A stretch of 64,000 bases of DNA from Pratylenchus scribneri (lineage: Eukaryota; Nematoda; Chromadorea; Rhabditida; Pratylenchidae). The stretch's first letter is position 1. The number at the start of each line of letters is the position of its first letter. Of this stretch, positions 57,245-64,000 are shown piece after piece. Position numbers and translations under genes: made by a program. Below the pieces are notes generated by a model. That model saw nothing but the letters and a program-made list of their open reading frames with translations, was not told the DNA's origin and made no database searches. Where the stretch lies: assembly GCA_030063045.1 (NCBI GenBank), contig JAQSEB010000050.1:1302001-1366000 (forward strand). The letters are read 5' to 3'.

Positions 57245-59462
57245 ATGGCACAACAAAAACGTTTTCTGGACAAAGTTGTGATAATAACCGGTGATTTAGG
57301 CCAATAATTTTGAATGAAAATTGTTCAAAATTTGAAGGTTCCAGCTCAGGAATTGGTCGGGATGCGGCCGTTGAATTTGCCAAAGAGGGCGCATTTGTGG
57401 TTATTCATGGACAAAATCCGGGGAAATTGGATGTTAGCCAAAATTTTGGAAGATTAATAAATAATTTTCCCCTAATTGAAGGAAACTGAGAAGGCTATTT
57501 TGGCAGCAGGAGTGCCCGGTGGGAGAGTGTTGAAGGTGATTGGATCAATGGAAGCGAGGGAAATGCCCGAGAAAATTATCAATGCCAGTTTGGCTCGATT
57601 TGGCCGGATCGACGTTTTGGTTGGGTCAATAAAAAGGATAGAGGGCAATTGAGGCCGATTGGGTATTATTAGTTTTAAGAGTTTAGTATTCTTATTTAAT
57701 GATTTTTAAGTAAAACTCTGCTAATTCTGAACCTACCCAAATAAATTATATATCAATCGATAGCCGGAAGTGCGCTCTTTAATTTGATACCAAAATCATC
57801 AATATCGGTTTAGCCCTTAATGAGCTACAAGCGCCGTCGCCCAGTTTGGACACGTCATCACCCATTGTAGCGTACCATATTTGATTGAATGCATTTATTT
57901 TAGTATAAAGCATTTCCCAAAAAATGTTGATTGATGCCTGTGGGTTAAAAAGGGTCCTTCTCTTTCTCTCCTTTCTTTGGATAGAGGCGATACGGTACCC
58001 AGGTAAAGGTCCTTTTCTGTTTTCTCCTTTCCTCGAGTAAAAGTGATACGGTACCGCCGATTCTGAATCTGACTACGAAAAAGGTTTTTGACCTGTATTT
58101 CAGCGAGGCAATACACAATTCGGAAAGATAATTCAAAAGCCCAAAAGTGTCCTTTATAAAATTCTAATTTTAAAATATTAATGTATTTGGGTTTAATAAA
58201 CCCGATCTTTCGGAGGAAAAGCTGCTCTTTTACAAATAGTTTTAAATTTGCAAAAATTAGTTAAGCCACTTTTTAGAGGACATTTAGGGCTTTCGAATGG
58301 CATATTGCCTTCCTGAATTGGTTGTTTCCTTGCTGATTTATGGCTCAAAGGAATGGCCAAGGTACTCAATCAGCAATATCCAATCCTTCTCCTGTTTTGC
58401 TATCGAAATCGAAAGACAGGATCAATATTTATATTACTTATTTAGATAAATAATGCCGCATCCGGTTCAAAACCCACTCCAACAGGGGCACTCAATACAG
58501 AGGAAATGTCACCAGAAAAGGTGGCCAAACAAATGTTGGCCATGGAAAATTTGGATTTCATTTATGATGTCAATTTTCGAAGGTCCATCTTTCCCCCAAT
58601 TTCACCAATCCTCCCCTTTTTACCTTCAGTGCCGTCCAATTGTCAATTCTGGCCCTTCCTCATTTGGAGAAGACCAAAGGGAATATTCTGAACATCAGTT
58701 CCATCTACGGCATTCGTCCGTATGCTCCATTCCTGTTCTATGCAAGCATGAAGGCCGCTCTCGATCATTGGACCCGGGGATTTGCGCAAATTTGTACCCC
58801 AAAGGGGGTTCGCATCAATTCCCTCAAGTTGGTGAAATGTTGATTGACCTTTCCTTGGATACGCCCCAACTTGGCGCCGTTCAAAATAACTCCTCAAGGA
58901 ATTAACCAATTTTGATAATTTTCATATCAAATTGAAGAGCAAACTTTTGTCCATCCAATGATATTAATTTTATTTACATTGGCTCATAAATGATTGTGTT
59001 ATGGCCCAAAAACTACTGAAAATTTCGCTAATCCATAGTAAAGGTCGTTTTAAATGGTTTTTAGGCATAACTTCACCATTTTTGATCCAATTTAAATAAA
59101 ATTAATATAATTTGATAGCCAAAAGTCTGTTCTTTAATTTGATACTAAAATAATCAAAATGTTTAGTTCTCGATGAATTATTATAATTACGACAAGTAAA
59201 CTCCTTTCTTTTCCCTCCGTTTTTCAGTCCTGGACCAATTGACACACCCCTATTCGATCGGAATGGTATTCGAGGCACTTTGGACGTGGCAATGGCCTCA
59301 CAAACTTTGATGGGCCGACTCGGATTGCCCGGTGAAATGTCGGCAATCATGAAATTCCTTTGTTCCGATGAGGCATCCTACATCACGGGAAGCATTTTAT
59401 TGGCTGATGGTGGATGGATGGTGAATGCGCCTGGAGCAACGGAATCGCAAATTAAAGTGTGA
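57245..59462 (+). CDS. Short-chain dehydrogenase/reductase (SDR)
   Basis: Cytosolic NAD(P)-dependent oxidoreductase; substrate not deducible. Six exons: 57245-57290, 57338-57432, 57482-57619, 58446-58582, 58630-58827, 59228-59462. They give 849 bases (282 residues), a normal classical SDR length. The motifs are in order: a Rossmann glycine loop ITGGSSSGIG at ~14-23; FGRIDVLINNAASG (the NNAG motif); NILNISSIYG with the catalytic serine; YASMK with the catalytic Tyr and Lys; and NPGPIDTPLF. Near the C-terminus ITGSILLADGGW is typical. It resembles nematode dhs genes. Intron 3 contains a family A copy and a family C block, and intron 5 a family B copy, so the protein is intact despite three insertions. 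Confidence 0.93.
57680..58085. mobile_element. Family C block, inverted relative to 43.4-44.6 kb
   Basis: Carries CTACAAGCGCCGTCGCCCAG, the GCGTACCATATTTGATTGAA edge, and two GATACGGTACC sites flanked by CCTTTCTCC-type sequence. Matches the acy-1 intron composite in reverse complement but lacks its central G-run region. Confidence 0.7.
58086..58365. repeat. Family A copy, SDR intron 3
   Basis: Directly joined to the family C block, as at 43.4 kb. The two therefore moved or were duplicated together. Confidence 0.75.
58862..59195. repeat. Family B copy, SDR intron 5
   Basis: Inverted repeat with AAAATAACTCCTCAAGGAAT on the left and CTCGATGAATTATTATAAT on the right. It starts about 34 bases after the donor at 58828. 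Confidence 0.8.
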
Positions 59463-60223
59463 AGAAAATTGATAGAATATTCAAATATTTGGAAAGAATC
59501 CTTCCGTTTTTTCCTTGTGAGGAATTAATTGAATACCTCCGATTGAATACCTGCACCATTATTAGCTCATAACTTAATGAGGCAAAAGCCAATTTTTGGA
59601 GGCAATATATCATTTAAAAGCCCAAAAAATCCTCTATAAAGTGGCTTATTTAAATTTTATTAAAACCTAGTTTTATTGAAAGTTACATATCTTTGTGTGG
59701 AATAAACTTGAATTTTTGGAAGAAAAGCCGCTTATCTTATATAAATAGTTTTAAATCTCCAAAATTGAAAGCCATTTTTTAGAGGACATTTAGAGCTCTT
59801 AAATGGTATATCGCCTTCCCGAATTGGTTGCAGCCTTATTTAAATATGGCCAAAAGGAATGGGCCAAGTATTCAATCGGTGGTACTCAATTGTCCTTTTT
59901 CCCTTTTTTGCTTTTAATTAGTTCTTTTTTGGCACTTTTTCTCTCATTCAATTCAATAAATATGAGAATGCACATTCAAAGTTCAAAAATGAGTCTTTGC
60001 CCGATCAATCTTCCCATTCCATCTCTCTACCACCTTATGGCCCCATTTTCTTCGCCTTCCACAAAAGACAATTGGCCACAGTGGAAAGAATTGGATGGAT
60101 TTGTTATTAAGCTTTGTTTTTCTCTTCCACCAACAGATATTCTCCCCCATTTCCAATTTTTCTCACAATTAATTCCCTCACTAAATGCCTTTAATCATCT
60201 TCTCGATGAATTTACCATTTAAA
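59463..60223. other. Gap SDR to EGF-module gene, with one family A copy
   Basis: A family A element lies at about 59535-59855. The rest (59870-60220) is C/T-rich upstream sequence. The 139-codon frame through this region is a shadow of the repeat plus pyrimidine-rich DNA. Confidence 0.55.
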
Positions 60224-62039
60224 ATGGAGAAAATTTCACTTATTTTTCTCATTTATTTTTCCTTTTGCTCACAACAAATTGCCAGCCGGTATCCGTGTTT
60301 GAACGAGGGTGAGCCCGTGTTGCTTGGCCAAAATGGCAACGAATTCCGTTGTGAATGTTCTGCCGGATTTTTTGGTCCATTTTGTGAATATCAGGACACA
60401 AGCCAAACGGCAAAATCAAAGGCAAATTAGGCTAAAATATTTGCAATATTTCGAATAACAGATTTCGCCATCAACAACAACGAATTCATCGTTTTCATCG
60501 CGTGGCTGGGAATCAACTTTTGTGAATTTGTTACTTTGCATATTCTTTCTCCTTTTATTGCCCTCCATTGTGGTTTATGCCGTCCGAGCATTGTATTTAT
60601 TCTTGAAAAGGTGCAATTCTGCTGCTGGGCAAAGACAACAATCCATGGCCTCATCATCAATTGCTAATTGTCGAACTCAAAATGTGAGTAAATCTCTCAG
60701 CTGATTAGCTAAAAAAAATCCGCCTGTTTCTAATAATAAATCCTCCTGTTTTACTTAGAATAATTCCGCCTGACGAACTTAGAATAATTCCGCCTGGCGA
60801 ACTTAGAATAATTCCACCTGGCGAACTTATTGCTTAGAATAATTCCGCCTGGCGAACTTAGAATAATTCCGCCTGTTTTACTTAGAATAATTCCGCCTGT
60901 TTTGCTTAGAATAATTCCGCCTGTTTTACTTAGAATAATTCCGCCTGTTTTGCTTAGAATAATTCCGCCTGTTTTACTTAGAATAATTCCGCTTGTTTTA
61001 CTTAGAATAATTCCGCCTGACGAACTTAGAATAATTCCGCCTGGCGAACTTAGAATAATTCCACCTGGCGAACTTATTGCTTAGAATAATTCCGCCTGGC
61101 GAACTTAGAATAATTCCGCCTGTTTTACTTAGAATAATTCCGCCTGTTTTGCTTAGAATAATTCCGCCTGTTTTAATTAGAATAATTCCGCTTGTTTTAC
61201 TTAGAATAATTCCGCCTGTTTTACTTAGAATAATTCCGCCTGTTTTGCTTAGAATAATTCCGCCTGTTTTACTTAGAATAATTCCGCTTGTTTTACTTAG
61301 AATAATTCCGCCTGTTTTGCTTAGAATAATTCCGCCATTTAATTCCATCTACTTGGGCCAAAATATTTTTCCTTTTAGCAGCCGCAACCAACACCACCAT
61401 CTTATTGGGCGGCAATTGCCGAAGATGGTCAAATTAATCAAAATAATTGCTTCCGGCAATGTACCCCAATTAATTCACAACAAAGGAGATTGCAAAATAT
61501 TCATCGGTCAGAAAGAAGACGGCGTCGATCGGAATCGGTTTTAAAATCCCTTTTCCGATTTCACAATAATTTCCGGAATTTTCCCATTTCAGCCAGTAAC
61601 CGAAGTCACTGTCCAATTGCCAGCTTCTTTTTGCCGGTATCCGCCAAATCCACTTTTCCCCAAATCCCTTAATCTTTAACATAGTCCTCTGCATGGAACA
61701 CATTCAGCCGGTCCTCTCCATCATCTCCATCAAACCCAATCATTGACGTTGAATGAATTCCATGAACTTTTGTTGAACATCCAAAGGGAAATGTTAGCCC
61801 AGCAACAAATGGATAATGCCAGGATGGAACGGGATGTGCCACCGCCTCCTCATTTGGGTTGATTGGAATTAAACATTATCAAAATAATATGAATTATTCT
61901 AGTTCCTCCATCCAATGCCCAACGGCGAGAATTGTTGTTGCCTCCATCGCATCCGCCTCCTCTACCTCCATCCCTCCTTGATGAACCGCCGCCCAATTAT
62001 GAATTGGCACTCATTTCAACCAGTCCATTGATAAGATGA
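60224..62039 (+). CDS. Single-pass membrane protein with partial EGF module and PPxY motifs
   Basis: Six exons: 60224-60421, 60462-60683, 61382-61537, 61593-61636, 61685-61857, 61903-62039. They total 930 bases (309 residues), phases consistent. A signal peptide (MEKISLIFLIYFSFC) is followed by YPCLNEG and FRCECSAGFFGPFCEY, the last four cysteines of an EGF fold; the first two are missing. A Ser/Thr stalk leads to a membrane segment (LLLCIFFLLLLPSIVVYAV), then a basic cytoplasmic tail with PPSY and PPNY, two PPxY motifs that bind WW domains such as Nedd4-type ligases. RSERRRRRSES is a basic cluster in the tail. Intron 1 starts with GC (AAG|GCAAAT). An upstream in-frame ATG at 60185 exists, but 60224 places the signal peptide at the N-terminus. 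Family unknown; the topology is inference from sequence. Confidence 0.75.
60715..61335. repeat. 24-base tandem array with internal higher-order repeat, EGF-gene intron 2
   Basis: About 25 reverse-oriented units, mostly TTTTACTTAG and TTTTGCTTAG linkers with a few GCGAACTTAG. A block containing GCGAACTTATTGCTTAG recurs 247 bases apart (60831 and 61078), followed by the same order of linkers. The array therefore grew partly by duplicating multi-unit blocks. Confidence 0.95.
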
Positions 62040-62139
62040 CAAAAATGCTCCCAAAATTAGGCAAATAATAGGATAAAAATTAAATGTAAAGAATAAAAAT
62101 TCTCCAAAACTTTTACAATAATTAAATAAAAATTGAAAT

Positions 62140-62345
62140 AAAAAAGAAAAAGAAGGGCTCGGAAGGCTTTTACGACCCACATCGGCATCATGCAATGCCT
62201 CGAGTGGAAACCGCGAACGTTTCTCCGTCTTCTATCGTCATCGCCCTTCTTAATAAAATCACTTCCACTGTACGGTATCGAACCCGCGCCCTCCTATTGG
62301 GCGCCTCTCATTCGTTAGCCACTCGGCTACCCAGGCAACGATAAC
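62140..62345 (-). ncRNA. tRNA-derived, pol III-like element (SINE or ncRNA)
   Basis: On the - strand it opens with TGCCTGGGTAGCCGAGTGGC, matching an A-box/D-arm. A perfect stem GCGCCC/GGGCGC with loop AATAGGA follows, then GGGTTCGATACC, a B-box. The downstream body is about 110 bases with a GGCAT/ATGCC hairpin and AAGAAGGGC pairing with GCCCTTCTT, and it ends in runs of T (complement of 62141-62155). The head does not close as a canonical tRNA, since the T-stem and acceptor fail. This layout is that of a tRNA-derived SINE or a pol III-transcribed small RNA. Confidence 0.6.
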
Positions 62346-62655
62346 TGCGCCAATTAAAGAAATGTTCTTCCCTTTTCCTTTCTTTCCTTTTCCAAAGTGG
62401 AATTAAATCATTAAAATTTAAAAATTTAATAAAAAAATTAAAGAATTAATAAAATGAAAAGATAATTTTTATTATTCAAATAAATTTGTTTGACTAGTTA
62501 AAAAATATTTTTATGTGAGTTTTGGACAATCAAAAATGAGAGAAATTGATGGAAATATTCCATTCAATCCACAATAAAAAATGGGCATTAATTCTTCATG
62601 GCCTCAAAATATAATTTTATGAGATCTTTTGCATTAAGTATATTCATTCATTCCG

Positions 62656-63265
62656 TCATTTCCGACCCAACCAAGCATTCTTCAACAATGAATTCAGCTC
62701 ACTTTCGCTTACGACCCGCTTCACCGCAAATTGAAGGCCGTCGCCATCATTTGAATTCAGCGGGATTGGATGCTCTTTTAGGGTTTTTGTCCGCAAAAGC
62801 CAACGCTGTGGACGGGGACGGAAGAACTGAATGAAGTGAAGGGGAAAATTGACATTTAAAGGACAATTAAATGAATCTTTTTTATCTTCACCTCTTCCAG
62901 GCCGGCTGCTTCTGCCAATTGTCTGGCCACAAATTTTGCTTCGGCATTGGCCAAACGATGCGAAATGGAAGGGTTAGCCGAGTTAGCCAGTGGCATTTCT
63001 TCATTCTGCTGTTGTTCATCTGCAACCGACGGGTCCAATAATGGTGAATTGAGAGGCAAAAACACTTCGGTGTCCTTTTGGGAAAATAATAGAATTATTA
63101 TGGCCAAATCCATTGGCCAACCTCATCGCCCAAAATCATTTCCTTGGCTGCATTTTCTGTTGGGCTCCTTTTGGGCAAAATCCTCTGCTCTGATTGTTTG
63201 GCCAAAAGGAGAATGGAAAGGATGAGAAGGAGGGGAAATGACTGCTTCATTGGCATTGTTGGCAT
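62656..63265 (-). CDS. Neuropeptide precursor, possibly PDF-like
   Basis: Three exons on the - strand: 63265-63122, 63074-62892, 62805-62656. Phase 0 throughout, 477 bases (158 residues). The N-terminus holds MKQSFPLLLILSILLLAKQS, a signal peptide; in-frame ATGs at 63343 and 63250 are alternative starts. A KR pair follows soon after (ILPKRSPTE). The propeptide is acidic, and the C-terminus reads AVKR, then VVSESELNSLLKNAWL, then GRK and stop. KR before and G-R-K after is the classic layout of one amidated peptide released from the very end of a precursor. SELNSLL and LLKN recall pigment-dispersing-factor peptides (Drosophila PDF contains SELINSLL), but the peptide is shorter and lacks other PDF residues, so the family is a hypothesis. 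Confidence 0.7.
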
Positions 63266-64000
63266 CGTTGAAATTGACAATGTCCTTTGTTGGTGATTGT
63301 TCACTTTTTTGGTGCGCAACAACATTTTGGGATGAATTGGCAATGGAATTTGGAATTGAATGGAATTAAATTTGGAGAAATATTCTTGGCCACAGGCTTA
63401 ATTGAAAAGAGGGAAATGACCAAATGAGATTAAAGCGAAAGGAAGGCGGAACACGCAAAATTATAAATTCCCGCAAATCAACAAATATATGGGAAGGGGG
63501 AATTGTTGAAATTGGAATTGAGAAGAGGGCATCCGATGGCAATCGCCGGCGGCTCAAGTGCAAAAATGAACATGTGAGGATAGCCGAATAACCGAAAAAA
63601 GATCAGATAATTCTAGGAATTGGTTAATTATTCCCATGAATTTTAGGAAATTAGCCAAATATTTGGATATTTTTTAGCATAAATATAGTTGGAAATGGAT
63701 TGGGAATATTTTCCTTTTATAGAAGTTTATGTAGCATAAAATGTATTGGAGCTTGGAAATAGATTCTTTCTTTGGGGAGGATATAATCCACATCCACGAT
63801 CCACATACAAATTCCACGATGGTGCTTTATATTTTTCCAAATATTGTACCCAAAATTGCGCAAAGTTATTGCGGAATTCTTTTTTAATCCATTTTGGATT
63901 TTGGCAACAAATTTTTGTACTATTTTCTGCAACAGATTAAAAGGAATGTGGAAGGGGGTGTGGGAAAAGGTGGATGGAAATATGGGGAATATCAAAGGGA
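63266..64000. other. Right edge, no gene seen
   Basis: The upstream region of the neuropeptide gene. Short ORFs on both strands have no domain or splice structure. No repeat family of the window is recognisable here. Confidence 0.45.

Overview
The window is nuclear DNA of a nematode, most likely a plant-parasitic tylenchid of the cyst-nematode type. The evidence is AT-rich introns, many of them 40-60 bases long, T-rich 3' splice sites, and gene families whose closest relatives I recognise from Caenorhabditis. The genus is inference. No gene could be read as a single open frame. Each gene below was rebuilt exon by exon, requiring splice phases to agree and the summed coding length to be a multiple of three.

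Layout from left to right: an alpha-integrin of the PAT-2/alpha-V type on + (1309-12357, 24 exons); the LIM-nebulin-SH3 protein LASP-1 on + (14167-17887); the splicing factor ESS-2/DGCR14 on + (18642-22169); a convergent rhodopsin-family peptide GPCR on - (22498-26885); 7 kb without a recognised gene; an AC9/ACY-1-type membrane adenylyl cyclase on - (33901-49632, at least 22 exons); a 4.2 kb divergent intergenic region; a small secreted protein on + (53861-54810); the Arp2/3 subunit ARPC5/ARX-7 on + (55153-56654); a short-chain dehydrogenase on + (57245-59462); a single-pass membrane protein with a partial EGF module and PPxY motifs on + (60224-62039); and a neuropeptide precursor on - (62656-63265).

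Several genes share themes: adhesion and actin (PAT-2, LASP-1, ARX-7) and peptide/cAMP signalling (GPCR, ACY-1, neuropeptide precursor). I do not claim a functional cluster. LASP-1 beside ESS-2 looks like conserved nematode microsynteny.

The non-coding part is dominated by a few repeat systems. (1) Nine arrays of a 24-base unit with a fixed core, GGCGGAATTATTCTAAG, joined by one of two interchangeable 7-base linkers; seven of the nine lie inside introns. (2) About 18 loci of a ~320-base palindromic element (family A), nearly all intronic, one of which appears to supply a splice acceptor. (3) A second palindromic family (B), a composite element (C), and elements ending in TACCGTA. (4) A 1.2 kb fold-back element whose terminal repeat forms the pyrimidine tract of a lasp-1 splice site. 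(5) A family of degenerate tRNA-like sequences with pol III box-like motifs and a shared tail in lasp-1 and ess-2 introns, plus a SINE-like element near 62.2 kb. The intronic arrays and the tRNA-like family are the best candidates for something undescribed.
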